From Arbacia lixula (Eukaryota; Echinodermata; Echinoidea; Arbacioida; Arbaciidae): a stretch of 64,000 bases of DNA. This document shows, piece by piece, positions 49,297 through 60,839 of the stretch; position 1 is the stretch's first letter, and each line of letters starts with the position of its first letter. The notes below the pieces were generated by a model. That model made no database searches, was not told the origin of the DNA, and saw only the letters and a program-made list of their open reading frames with translations. The DNA lies in assembly GCA_963669155.1 (NCBI GenBank), contig OZ022588.1:22092092-22156091 (forward strand). Direction: 5' to 3'. A program made the position numbers and the translations under genes.

Positions 49297-50041
49297 CCAG
49301 TTCTTTACTGTGCTAGCATATATGCTTTTCTCCACTCTGATACTCAGCAGCGCGACGCCTTTGTAATCTGCTGTAAAGGCCATAGACATGAATAAGCTTC
49401 CAATTCTCTGAGGGGTGCAAGTAAGCTACAACCCTTTGGTTACTGCAGTTCCATGGCAAATGTTGAGATCTTTACCAGATCAGGGTTCACAAATCTAAAA
49501 CATGAGCAATGGGTAAACAATGAAATTAAGAGGTAAAGTCTTAGTTAATGGACCAACGTTCAAGAAGTGCTGAAATCTAACCATGAGCAATGGGAAAAAC
49601 AGATCCATTCCTGCCCCTGTTGAATATAACTGAGAGTTAACCTCCTAATTTCATTATTTACCTGTTGCTCATCTTTAGATATTCATGATTTGTGAGCCCT
49701 GGAGGGCGTTTTATGAACATTGTCAGCACTGAAGAAATGGTCAGTTCTGACAACTTCAGTGAAATCCTCAGTTTTGATTGGCTGACTGTTACTATGGTAA
49801 CTGTCGAAGAAAGACAACTTATCAGATGAAAAATGTTCATGAAACGCCCTCCGGATCTGGTTAGGATCTCACCATTTGCCATGGAACTGCAGTAGCGAAA
49901 CGTGTGTGGCTTGATTGCGCCCTATAAGAAATTGAAAGTTTATTCATAGCCTGTTATCCATTGTCCATTCAGCAGACTGCATGGGGGTCGCACTGCTCAG
50001 TATTTTAGTGGAGCAAAGCCAGCTTGTCTGTAAAGAACAGG
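49297..50041. mobile_element. 745 bp TTAA-flanked foldback element (piggyBac-like ends)
   Basis: TTAA at 49293-49296 and 50042-50045. Ends CCAGTTCTTTAC and, inverted, CCTGTTCTTTAC. The arms (about 220 bp) pair GGTTACTGCAGTTCCATGGC and TAAACAATGAAATTAAGAGG with inverted counterparts. CC-starting ends with TTAA suggest piggyBac. The arm sequence is related to 42950-43170 in the duplication. The right arm holds another MITE. Confidence 0.7.
49701..49852. mobile_element. 152 bp MITE nested in the foldback arm
   Basis: GGAGGGCGTTTTATGAACAT and, inverted, GGAGGGCGTTTCATGAACAT. It interrupts the pairing of the surrounding foldback arms, so it is younger. Confidence 0.7.
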
Positions 50042-50377
50042 TTAAAGTGATTTTAAACAGTTTACAACTTAGCTCCTAGAGTCTGACGTTTCTCAACTGA
50101 CACATTAAAATAATCCGTAATGTCCACATTCAATGTGATTTCATCTAATCAAGTTCTGAAATGAATTAAATATCACAATTTGTGAGAATTTCTCTCTTAA
50201 GAGCCCTTCAGGAAATCATTTGCAGTATGAAAATGTAAACTGCAAAATATAAACATGTTTTAGTACTTGGTTGGTTGGATAGGCAATGCGACAATTTCAA
50301 GTGACATTCATGACTTTTTCATACAATAACTGCCCATGAAATTTTAATACAAATAATTTTACATTAAACTATACACA

Positions 50378-50455
50378 AAAAAGCGCAGAGAGAAATAGAG
50401 AGAGAGAGAGAAAGAAAGAAAGAGGGAGAGATTCAGAGAGTGAGAGAGAGAGAGA
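50378..50455. repeat. GA microsatellite, left part
   Basis: (GA)n with GAAA interruptions. It resumes at 50884-50908 after an inserted element. Confidence 0.8.
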
Positions 50456-50883
50456 AAGGCCGTGTTTATCAACTTTTCAGAAATTTAAACGCGTTTCCAA
50501 AGGCCTTTACAAACGCGTTTCCAAACGCGTTTTAAAAAATGGTGCGTTTATCAACTCCAAAGGCCTTTACAAACGTGTTTCCCAAACGCGTTTCCTAACG
50601 TGTTTAAAAAACGGTGCATTTATCAACTTGATCACCCAAGTCGAAAACCGGCCTTGTCACCGAAAACATGTGGTTTAAACGCGTTTCAAAACAGCTTTGC
50701 GTTTATCTTGCTTCTTTAAACGTGTTTAGGATCGTACAAATTTGCGTGTTTCAAAACAGCTTTCCAAACCCCCTAATCAAAACACCTTTGCGTTTATCAA
50801 CTTGTTTAAACACATTTAAAATAATTTAAACGCATTTGGAAACCCTTATTCTACCCAAAAAAAAGTTGATAAACACGCCCCTT
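50456..50883. mobile_element. 428 bp element with AAACGCGTTT repeats, inserted in a GA microsatellite
   Basis: AAGGCCGTGTTTATCAACTT and, inverted, AAGGGGCGTGTTTATCAACT. Inside, AAACGCGTTT and close variants occur at least eight times with GCGTTTATCAAC between. No coding capacity. Confidence 0.75.
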
Positions 50884-50908
50884 GAGAGAGAGAGAGAGAG
50901 AGAGAGAG

Positions 50909-52224
50909 TAACTGTGTCCTGAGGTTGGTTTCACACAAAGTTGAGAATTCTAGATGGTGGTCAGGCAATCCCGTTTGTGACGCAAGCCCGACACCACAGT
51001 GGTGGTATTTTGGGCAAATGGTCAGAAAAAGCATCAACCACAGTAAAGGTATCTTTCCATTAATAACTCTTTTCATCACCCACTGGAGTATGTGTGTACG
51101 CACACACTGATCGTTGAGAGCTGTATTTTCATTGGCAACAATATAACACAAAAACAATTATCACTGCAATAGGCAGATTTATTATTTTTTCAGAGAAAAG
51201 TGTCATTACCGTACATACAGTGTATCTTAAATAAAAACTGTTTTGATGTTGAATATTTTTTTATACCTGAATATTTAGATGTTTGTTATATCTAGGACCC
51301 TGTGGCAATGACAAATATGCCTGAACTTTATTCAAATTTCAAATGCATGAATATTGGTGTATTGACAGTATACATGTACTTATACAGTATTTACACACTG
51401 GAGTGTGTATGTATACACATCTTGCTTCCACATATTTGCACTGCATTTGAAGGCCAGGAATTAATGCTGGATTGGCAATGTACAGGCACTCCAATTGAAG
51501 CAGGCAGGATAATTGTGCATGCAAGCATCTTTTGTAATTACAGCAGTTTTATCTCGCTTAAATGCCAATGGGGGTCTATTTCATGACAGCCATCGATATG
51601 TGCACTAGTCTATCCATTCATCCATCTCTCTGTCTGTCTGTCTGTCTGTCTCTCTGTGTGTACATGTATGTCTGTGCTTGATTTGGGGTCAGCTAATGAG
51701 ATTATGGGATATGAGTTTCAGGAATATCAACAGCCTCGGGTAAGCTAGGGGGAAAGGGGCACAAGGATCAAGGGATGAGGCCCTGTTCAGATTGGGAGAA
51801 AGACCAAGAGATTTCCTGCAGGATTAGAAGAGTGTAATTTACGGGTTCATCTTCACACGTGTGTCTATAGTAAAAATACATATGTGTGAATGTGCACCTG
51901 TAAATAACACTCTTCTAATTCCTTAAAGTTAACTTGCCTAAAGCCCTATGCAAAACAATCCTTTTTTTCTGTAGCCTCATCCTTTCCAATATTTGTTTAT
52001 CCCATTGCTATTGGAGATAAATGATAGTTTGATTCATTTAAAATCACTGCCCTAATTTTCAGGCTGAATATTGACTCTATTTCATGATTATTGTCAGATT
52101 TTCATTCTACCTGTCTTTTCTACACTCCAACATACATCATCATACTAATGCGCACCTGTTATATGACTCATACCAGTCTTTACAATATTGGCACATCTCG
52201 TTACCGCCGTGGTTGTGTGAACAG
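50909..52224. other. non-coding; TCTG microsatellite at about 51625-51660
   Basis: No exon recognised until 52225. GC content rises from about 52140. Confidence 0.4.
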
Positions 52225-52283
52225 CGCAAACGAAATCAGAGCAAAGCGCTGGCTCCAACACGAGGAGGTCAAGATGAAAATAG
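52225..52283 (+). CDS. PH-domain protein, candidate exon 3 (C-terminal PH helix)
   Basis: The acceptor GTGTGAACAG and the donor ATAG|GTTAGC bound 59 nt. Entry needs two bases from the previous exon: GC from exon 2 plus C gives alanine. The translation then runs ANEIRAKRWLQHEEVKMKI. Joined to exon 2 this gives QFLIAANEIRAKRWLQ, the usual end of a PH domain: a last strand with LxAA, then a helix with the invariant tryptophan. Exit is in phase 1. The implied intron is about 39 kb. An additional in-phase exon carrying the middle strands could lie inside it, because the domain seems short between strand 4 and the helix. Confidence 0.55.
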
Positions 52284-52997
52284 GTTAGCAACGCATTTAG
52301 TTAGAGCAGTGCTATCAGCGGCGAAACGCTAGCCTCCGCTGCCAGACACTTCATCGGATCCAAATGGCTCATTATTAGATTTTTATTTTTATTACTCCGC
52401 TATGTTTTTATTTGCATCTCGGTCAATTGATGCTCACAATTTTGCAGTAAGGCTGAGCCAGGCATGCTGTAATGTAGTATCATGGAGAAGCACATTACAG
52501 AAATCTTTCATGTGTGTTTGTCCTTCTTGTTTTATGTGAAGAATTGTAGTATTCTGACTTGGAGAACGAAGGAGTGCTAAGTTCATTTAAAGGCTTAAAA
52601 TGTTCCAGATGGAAGTGATGTAGATTACGGAACCATAATCACTGCAGAACTGTTCTGCCTATTTAGTGATTGAATAAGAAATGATAAAATGGTTGAAAAT
52701 CAAAGGAGATCTGTACCCAGAATTATGGCAGAATGGTTCTCCCATGATTCTGAGTGTTATAATCAATCCTAGATTATGCAACTGATGAGTGCAATTCAAA
52801 GTAAGTCAAGTGAATAGTTAAAAGTGTAATACACACGATCATAATTATGAAAATAGCTCCACTTTGTAGACCAACACTTTCTCAAAGGGACGCTTTTGTT
52901 TCAAAAGATACTGTTGCTCCCGATATTCAGTAAGAAACCACACATATGAGAGGATTCAAAATGATAACATGCTTGTGCTTAGTATGAGTCCAGTATA
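52284..52997. other. intron, nothing recognised
   Basis: GC-richer for about 90 bp after the exon, then AT-rich. Confidence 0.35.
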
Positions 52998-53264
52998 GTG
53001 CCCTACTTTCACAAAAGGAAGCAACTAACAAAAGATACTTTTCTTGTGTGTGTCTGTCATTTGCATTGGCATCAGTGCAACACCACATCATGTTTAACAT
53101 GATGTGGTGATGTGATATAGATTGAATATCTTGCAGCAAAATAAATATTTCCTCTCTAGTTTGCTTGTACCAGTATGTAGGGACTGCTGGGTACACTCTA
53201 AAAGTACCAATAGCTTAAATTTGAGTGATTTGTCTTTTGCTTCCTTTTTGTCAAAGTAGGGCAG
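52998..53264. mobile_element. 267 bp MITE, GTGCCCTACTTT ends, TATA flanks
   Basis: GTGCCCTACTTTCACAAAAG and, inverted, CTGCCCTACTTTGACAAAAA. TATA on both sides (52994-52997, 53265-53268) contains the TA duplication expected of Tc1/mariner-type elements. Related to 9901-10147. A CATGTTTAACATGATGTGGTG insertion-like extra palindrome sits in the middle of this copy. Confidence 0.75.
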
Positions 53265-54046
53265 TATACTACACGGCGGTTGTAAGTTTACAAACCTTCC
53301 CCTTCTGATCAGAGAAAATGGGTTCCGCTGCCCAGACTAGCGAGATAGATGGCGAAGAGGGGATCTTAGTCATCAAATTTCCTTCGTTCATATAACACCT
53401 GATGAGCGTTAAGTCCTTGCATGCCAGACGTGGCAGGACCAGTCTTACATAGTATATGCCATTTGCATGGAGACAGGGTTATGCAGTGTGGTATGTACAC
53501 AAATACACTGAAGGCTTGGATCGGAGGACACAACCTGTTGAAAATACTCTACATTCATCGATGTCATATTTGTACCGTAACATCGAGGGGGTAAAACAGT
53601 GAGTACAAGTGCAGTGCTTTATACTTTGTCTACAGTTCACATTTAATGTGTGAGTTGTGCAATGATCTTTGCTTGATTCTATGTGTCCATTCAGGATTTG
53701 TTGATCAACATTTTGAGGATTTGTTTTATAATCTTGGTTGTGCGAAGTCTTAGAATAAACAATCCTCTATAACGGACGACTATAGACACACAATATCATG
53801 ATGTGCTTTAGCAAGTTTGTATCGCATGTAGCGCGCTTTAATGTATGATCACATGTATCAGTTAATTGGAATGATTGCTTTATTGCAGAAGTTGATGATG
53901 GAGTGGTTATGATGGCATCTATCAGACCCTAGTGGGTAGCTTGATTAATCTATCCTCTGGTTGTGCATTTAATAGTGATGATAGAATAGACTCCCACAGA
54001 ATTTTGAAAATTGACAAATTGTGATGGTCCTGCTCTCTACCCCCTC
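53265..54046. other. intron, nothing recognised
   Basis: No exon or repeat noticed. Confidence 0.35.
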
Positions 54047-54071
54047 CTGTCTTTTTCTCTCTCCCCCCCCC

Positions 54072-54118
<47 letters not shown>

Positions 54119-54207
54119 TTTCCCCCTCTTTTTCCCTCTCTCTCTCTCTTTCCCTCTTTCCCCCTCTCTCTCTTTCTCTCTCTCTCACTCTCTCTATCTA
54201 TCTCTAG
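54047..54207. repeat. CT microsatellite
   Basis: C-run then (CT)n with CCC and TTT interruptions, leading straight into the 94 bp minisatellite. Confidence 0.85.
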
Positions 54208-54227
54208 GGTACCCCACACATTCACAC

Positions 54228-54765
54228 ACATTTTTCAATTTATTTCATCTACCCCATCCCCTTTTCCCTCATATGTACACTCTTTTGATAGCACACCATA
54301 CATGTACACATACACACAGAAAGTTACTTCTCAATTTATTTCCTATACCCCCACCCCGTTTCCCCCCTACACTCTTTAGCTTACCCTACGTATACAAACA
54401 CATATACACACAGACAGATACTTCTCAATTTATTTCCTATACCCCTACCCCCTTATCCCCATACACTCTTTAGCTTACCCTACGTATACAAACACACATA
54501 CACAGAGACAGTTACTTCTCAATTTATTTCCTATACCCCTACCCCCTTTCCCCCATACACTCCTTAGCTTACCCTATGTACACAAACACACATACACAGA
54601 GACAGTTACTTCTCAATTTATTTCCTATACCCCTACCCCCTTTCCCCCATACACTCCTTAGCTTACCCTATGTACACAAACACACATACACAGAGACAGT
54701 TACTTCTCAATTTATTTCCTATACCCCCTTTCCCCCATACACTCTTTAGCTTACCCTATATGCTA
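54228..54765. repeat. 94 bp minisatellite, about six units
   Basis: CTTCTCAATTTATTTCC recurs at 54328, 54421, 54515, 54609 and 54703 (93, 94, 94, 94 bp). Each is followed by TACCCC, CATACACTC, TTAGCTTACCCTA and ACACAAACACACATACA. The last units are nearly identical. Confidence 0.9.
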
Positions 54766-55151
54766 CCAGACTAATCACAACTAATCAAGTTTGGCTGTCA
54801 GTTTAATGGCTCTTGTCCCAGATCCATCTGCCAATAGCTCAGTCTCTGATAGCTAATGGCATGTAGACTGAGCCACGTCCTCATTACCCACTTCAGTCAC
54901 AGCCAGAGAGCTGTATCTAAATCTAAACCCTTCCAGTACCAGCCATTGAAACCCCCATTGGCTTACTACACAGCTTCATACCAATGATAGCAAGAGAGTT
55001 AATCTACCACTTGTGCATGTTTGCATCCGAAATGCACAAAAGTTCAGTGGAGCAGTTCCTCGTCTGGCTCAGGAGGGGTTATTTATAACAAAATTTAGAT
55101 GTAAACATCCCACATGAAGTAGTATATATATATTAAAATTCATGATAAATA
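54766..55151. other. intron, nothing recognised
   Basis: No exon or repeat noticed. Confidence 0.35.
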
Positions 55152-55321
55152 CTGCCATTCTCATTGGGCTTAAAAAATTGTTGAGTGAAAAAAATTGTGA
55201 AGTTAGGGGACAGGGACAATAGGACCATTTGGCTTTTGGTAGGATTGCTAGGTAACTTTCACTCTAACTTCATGAATTTTCTAACTTCGCAAAATTTTTT
55301 TAAGCCAAATGAAAATGGCAC
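55152..55321. mobile_element. 170 bp MITE with TA flanks
   Basis: CTGCCATTCTCATTGGGCTT and, inverted, GTGCCATTTTCATTTGGCTT. TA on both sides (55150-55151, 55322-55323). The inside pairs GTGAAGTTAG with CTAACTTCATG. Confidence 0.75.
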
Positions 55322-56063
55322 TAATATCTTCAGATGTAGCTTACTGATGGCATGCCTATTAAATCCTAGTCTGTTCTTGTTAGAGCCATTGATGCATTTT
55401 TTTCACAAGTGAGAATACACAGATCCCATGAGCCCAGTTCATATACCATAATCATGAGACTTCTACTGAATTACTAGGTATAGGTGATTGAAATGCTGGG
55501 TTGCTACACACTTAGGGGAAAGTTGTGAATACATTATGAAAATGGGTTATTGCATAAATATGAATTATACCAGGATAATATGAAGCAAATTGAGAGAATG
55601 GCTAATACGTGTAGCTTTGTCCTGACTATCTAAATAAGTGAAGTATGATATAAATGCATTCTTGTATTTATAGTAAAGAAAATCACTAACTAAAAGCTTG
55701 AAATGCATACACATTTGTATGGGGTAGGTTCAGTTGCATTTAAGTCTGAGTATTCATGGGTAATGGCATATATTTAGCTTTGTCCTGTACTCTACTCGAC
55801 TACTTACATTATTGAAAACAGAATTGCTATTAATGTGGTAATTCACAAAAGCATATGACATCACTTGAATTACTTTAAATGTTATCTGGACTTTCATCTC
55901 TAAAAGTTGATAAATATTGTCATGTTTTTCCTCTTTATGTGACACTGACATAATTTTGCACGAGCAATACACACAACACCCATAAAACAGACATTAATCT
56001 CGAACTCAACGAGTTCAGTGAAATCATCAGATATGGATAAAATGTAGGCTTTCTTCTCTTTTA
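55322..56063. other. intron, nothing recognised
   Basis: No exon or repeat noticed. Confidence 0.35.
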
Positions 56064-56336
56064 ATAATAATAATAATCAGTTCTTATATAGCGCTTTCCT
56101 AGTATGAAGTACTACCCAAAGCGCTTGATTATTACCCTAGCCTTAGCCAAGCAGCCAAGTATGTAGCGCTAGAAGCTAGTTGATCTAATTAGATCAGGAA
56201 TACCATTTCACTGCCATTTACTACACCTGGGTTGAGAGGGACAAACATGAGCAAAACACCTTGTCCAAGGGTGTACGCACCGGGCTGGGCTTGAACCCAG
56301 GATCTCTCTGCCTCTTACCACTATACCACAGTGCCC
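56064..56336 (-). mobile_element. tRNA-derived SINE
   Basis: On the minus strand the 5' part reads GGGCACTGTGGTATAGTGG (A box TGGTATAGTGG). After about 30 bases comes CCTGGGTTCAAGCCC (B box GGTTCAAGCCC), the internal RNA polymerase III promoter of a tRNA. The 3' part carries AAAGCGCTATATAAG and an ATT-rich tail (TTATTATTATTATTAAA). Length of about 270 bp fits a SINE. It is not a functional tRNA, because the body continues past the tRNA-like part. Confidence 0.75.
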
Positions 56337-56603
56337 TTTTAACTCTTCATCCACTATTGGTGCATACTCTCACAAATTATATACTCAAATCCCATAGAGT
56401 AGCAGTTTATGTGGCACACAAAGCGTTTAATACCTTGGATGTTTCCCTCTTAATGACATTATTCCTTACTGTTTGTACTGGGTAATTGATTCAAATTAAA
56501 TTGTGACAAGAAATCGATTGCACACGGCATGCAGTGCCGTACCTGTGCATGTGCCCACACTTCATTCTCACACTATGCAATCAATTGGGCTCCCTCTAGC
56601 CAG

Positions 56604-56688
56604 GTAGAACATATACATCCAGTGGGCTTTCTATGCCACGTACCCTGTTTGCACCCCAGCCCTCTGACGACAGCGCTCAGACTCCAAG
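56604..56688 (+). CDS. PH-domain protein, candidate exon 4 (linker)
   Basis: The acceptor CTCCCTCTAGCCAG and the donor CCAAG|GTGAAA bound 85 nt. The G from exon 3 plus GT gives glycine, then RTYTSSGLSMPRTLF and APQPSDDSAQTP, with no stop. Exit is in phase 2. The serine/proline-rich composition is that of a flexible linker after a PH domain, with no recognised motif. The phase match and both splice signals support it. A competing acceptor at CACCCCAG (56657) would put a stop in frame. Confidence 0.45.
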
Positions 56689-56859
56689 GTGAAACATTAA
56701 TGATGATAGATGATGTTTGGAATGGCCCATTTTGCTCCCGCATTACTGCCCCTATCCAGCGATTAGTAGCTGTGTCACCAACCCATGACTCAGTATTAAG
56801 GGCATGCACCGCTCATGCTCCTAACGTCTCGAGTGTGTGTATATGAAATACACTCTCAT

Positions 56860-57400
56860 ACATTGTAATTAGAATTTTTGTCAAAAGTCATTTGGAAACA
56901 AGGTTTTCAAACATCAGGGATAATTGTTTTTGATAAACTAGTGACTCAACATAACATGTGCTTGCTCTGCACGTCTAGAATGTGTATGAAAAACGCTTAC
57001 ATAATTATGATTTTTGTCAAAAAGGTACTTTCGAAACAAGGTTTTCATACATTAGGGATTTATTGTTTTTGATTAACTTATGACTCGACATAACATGTGC
57101 TTGTGCTCTTCATGTCTTGAATGTGTGTATGAAATACCTTTCAAAATTGGAATTTTTGTCAAAAGTCATTCACAAGCAAGGTTTTCAAACGTCAGGATTT
57201 TTATTGTGGGGGATAAACTCATTACTCAATATTATATTTTTGCTGATTACACTTTATAGTTGTGTCGTATTTTGTGTCTTTATACACCTTCAAAACTAAA
57301 CTGTTTTAAGGCAAAAGGTGTTTCGAAACAATTTTTATGAAAATCAGGGATTCATTGCATTCATGAACTCTTGCTTTTTAGAGATGAAGGATATATCTAT
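56860..57400 (+). repeat. degenerate tandem repeat of about 140 bp, four units
   Basis: TTTTTGTCAAAAG, AACAAGGTTTTCA, CAGGGATT and ATTGTTTTTGAT blocks recur in order at about 56875, 57011, 57153 and 57300. Confidence 0.75.
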
Positions 57401-59599
57401 TCTCAGTTTCATGAACTTGTAATTAATCTGCCAAGAGGGAGAGCTATATTGTTTGAATTAGCAGGTTATGATTGCACCAGGCAGAGATGGCATAATTTGA
57501 AAGTACTTTCAGAAACATGATTTTGGCTATAATGCGTTTCATTTCCCAATCAATACATTGTTTGTAAAGTAAAGAACAGATTTTAATAATTTGCCTGCAT
57601 TGCACTAAAAAATTATACAGAATCTAGGCTAGAATAGAAAATGAAAATAAAAATCAGACATTTCATTAAAAAAGAGGTTCAGACGATATGAAGCAAAACC
57701 CAGACAAGGCCTTTAAGCCTGTTAGCCTTGGCTTCTTCTTTAGCCAGGGACCTAAATAGCAACCAATCAATATCACTTCACATATGTCACTTTAGTCCCA
57801 TCAATACTTAATCAATGTACCCAAACGAGTTCAGTGTCAGGCCGCTTGTATATGCATGTATACAAACAAACCCACAAAATGGGGGAAATGAATTTAATTG
57901 TAGAATAATTTGTTAGGGTTTTCTTTTAATCTGCAAATGGAACAGATGCTTCATCAGTCAGTATGTTGACTGAGGCAACAATTTCTGTTTAATTATTTAA
58001 TCGCGGTGAAATTAGATGTTGGATTATGTTTCCGAGGTCACAAAAAGCCTATCCATTAAAAGATTTCAGTGCTATTACAGTTGCAAAAAGTGCAGGAGCA
58101 AATGCATCAGTTTGAGTACAGTTGACTTGATAATGCGTGCAAGTATTATATAATTTTGTGAACATGTAACAATAGTTTAATGCTTTGTCAGCCAGATGAA
58201 ATGGGGCTCTATGGATTTGTGTGTATTACCATATTCACATGTTCACATATAGCGCCTGTCCACAGTAATGGGTACATTTCTGTTACATTTACTGTAACAT
58301 TTGCATAAATCTCTTAAATTCCAATTGTGTTTTTTTTTCTTGAATACACCAGCCAATAATGATAAAAGAAATGTATTGATTTGCACCTTACAAGGATTTG
58401 TACGCTTCAGAAAATTTGCCCTGTACAAATTTGCCACAGCACGTTGGTAACGGGACAGATGAGTTTGAAATACACTCGTCTGTCCCCTACCACTGTGATA
58501 TAGCAAATATGTGCAGGCTTAGTTTAGAAATATATAATAATGAACATTCAGGGCAGGATTTTAGCTGAAGCTATTTTGGAGGAAATTCAACACTCAATAC
58601 ATGTATGCAATATTTTGGTGGTGCAAGGTGGTCATAATTTGAAATGATTCAGTTGTGCCAAAAAAATATCCCTTTACTGTAGACAAATGCATATTCATAT
58701 GAAGCATGCAAAGAGTTAATTAAGTGGATATTATTTGAATATTAAGTTTGTAAAAGAATACATGAAAAAAGTAAATGTGTATTTTCAGCACATTTCTTGC
58801 ACTCATATGCTAAATAATGCAATATATCGTCAGGATTCCGTCAGCCCTTCCTGTAAGATACAAATTGCTTCTCTATGAAATTTATGTCCATTACTGATGT
58901 ATGCATATATCTTCATTTCTCATCAGGCATTGTTCAACCATTGTTAGATGAAGCCCTCCTCAATCAGTTTCCATTCACTTCTATTTGCTGCTATTCCGTT
59001 TCCATGTTGCTATGTTTGTTAATGGTGATATTTCGTTTCTCCACCTTCTCTTTTGTCGACCCCTTCTTTGCTTGCCTGTCCTTGGTTGCCATTCTGTGAG
59101 TTTCTTGTTCCATCTGTTGTCTTGTGTTCTATATAAGTGTCCTGCCCATCTCCATTTCATCTCTTAATAGCATATGGCACATATTTAATTGTAAAATAAA
59201 ACATAAAAAGGCAGAGATGACTGATGTTACATCATGAAAGGTGTAAATAAGAGGAAGAACATGAACATGTAGAAGGTATGTGTTCATGTGTGATGTTCAC
59301 ACAGTGCTCTGATGGAGCACCCTCGATGTTCAGACCTCATCCAACTTCATCTTAAGTGATTGGTCGCGGCTCTAAGGTTGCCGTGCAAATGAAATCGAAT
59401 GCTGCGCAAATATCTAGGTTACTCCATATTGCCTTCCCAGTTGATCATGTTTGAATCAGTTTTGATGCATGGGATGTTCCTGCACGACACTACCCCCCCC
59501 CCCACCCTCCCCACCCTCCAAATCTTCTGATCATCTTCGTGTTGTCAATTGAGAATACTCATTGCGAGCGAGTGAAATATGAATATAGTGTTGTATTCC
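57401..59599. other. intron, nothing firmly recognised
   Basis: 58196-58240 carries another copy of the CTCTATGG-ATTTGTGTGTATTACC word. CCACAGTAATGGG (58259) and CCTACCACTGTGATATA (58487) look inverted and may mark a worn MITE. No exon called. Confidence 0.35.
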
Positions 59600-59935
59600 T
59601 TCTGCAGGCTTGAAATGTAGAGTTTCATAAATAATAGAGAAGGAAATATTGTACAATAACCTCCCTCAGAATATTGTAACTTGAAAGTGAGTTGTAATGG
59701 TTTTATTTTTACTTCCAAATTTGATATGAATTTAAAAATAAAAAATGTATGGAGAAAAATTGAAGATTGCATTGATAACTCAAAAAGCCTGAAAGGTGGA
59801 GTTTCATGAATAATATAGAAGAAATTTTGTATGAATTTAAAAAGGAAATATTTATGAAGAGATATTGAAGATTGCATAGGTAATTCAAGTTGCAGTTGCA
59901 GATACTGAGTCTGAGAGGCAAAGTGGAATGAAACA
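59600..59935 (+). repeat. degenerate local repeat
   Basis: TATGAATTTAAAAA at 59724 and 59830, TTGAAGATTGCAT at about 59760 and 59865, and GAGTTTCATRAATAATA at about 59620 and 59800. Irregular units. Confidence 0.5.
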
Positions 59936-60462
59936 GTGACAGTTGGAGTACAACTATAATTTATGGGATGTATTCAATTATCTATTGGGGTATAGCATGT
60001 TTTTTTTTTTTTATGGAGAAATCTTTACAGTTTGAAATGTGCTGCAAATGTATCATTTTTTTATGAGAATTCTCCTCTATGTGACCTATGTGTACTTGTG
60101 TCGTATGGCAAACGTAGATAATACAGAAGGTAAAAAGAAAGTGCAGTTTATTTGCTTCAAACCAAGTTTGCTTTCCAACCCTCAGAAGTGGGAATTTTGC
60201 CAGAGTAATGACGTCTGCTGAGGTTAAAGTGTGCTACTGATATTAATATGAGGGTGATACAATGTATCGCATGGCTCGCAGCCAGTTAGATCCAACTCTT
60301 TGTTCAGTTGAGTGTAAAACCAAGGATCAATGATGTAAAGATGTGTACGTCTAATTCCTGTATGAAAGTTCATGACAGTAGCTCTAAACTTGACATGATT
60401 GGTTGAAGAAGGTAATGGCTTTGTGGTCAGTGCTTTCCTGTAATAGATTATGTAGCGCACTG

Positions 60463-60478
60463 CCCCCCCCCCCCCCCC
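60463..60478. repeat. C-run of about 16
   Basis: C homopolymer on the + strand within intron sequence. Confidence 0.7.
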
Positions 60479-60607
60479 TTAGTAGGAACTCGTCTATTAC
60501 TATAATATTCCCAGCTGATATATAACAAAGCAAGCGGCAACAGGCGTGGGTCGTGGGAGGGGCGTCCAGGTTTATGTCTTTAACCTTAAGTGTGCTTTTC
60601 CTCCAAG

Positions 60608-60679
60608 GCCTGAGCTGATGACGTCGAGATTTGCGGCGTTTTCGCAAGCTCAAACGTCATCAGTCCCGCATGGCGCTCG
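60608..60679 (+). CDS. PH-domain protein, candidate exon 5, 3' end uncertain
   Basis: After the strong acceptor TGTGCTTTTCCTCCAAG, the AG left by exon 4 plus G gives arginine. The frame then reads PELMTSRFAAFSQAQTSSVP and HGAR, staying open until a stop near 60733. No consensus donor is present. GCTCG|GTTGTA (end 60679) is one choice and leaves phase 2, which does not fit the next candidate, so the boundary or an unseen exon is unresolved. The same stretch includes GATGACGTCGA, repeated at about 60831, so a regulatory reading is also possible. Confidence 0.35.
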
Positions 60680-60839
60680 GTTGTACTTGTGTCAACTGCC
60701 TCTCGCGACTGATTTTTCCCTCTGACAACAATACAAGCACGGCTGGTTATGATTGTGGGCAGTTTCAATCAAAGCAATTTTCATTATTCCTTCCCTCTTG
60801 CCCCCTAGGCCAATCTGCGGGCATTTTGGGACGATGACG

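Noticed and set aside
56275-56336. Functional tRNA gene
   Set aside because: The tRNA-like part has A and B boxes but is continuous with a SINE body and tail, with no clean acceptor stem.
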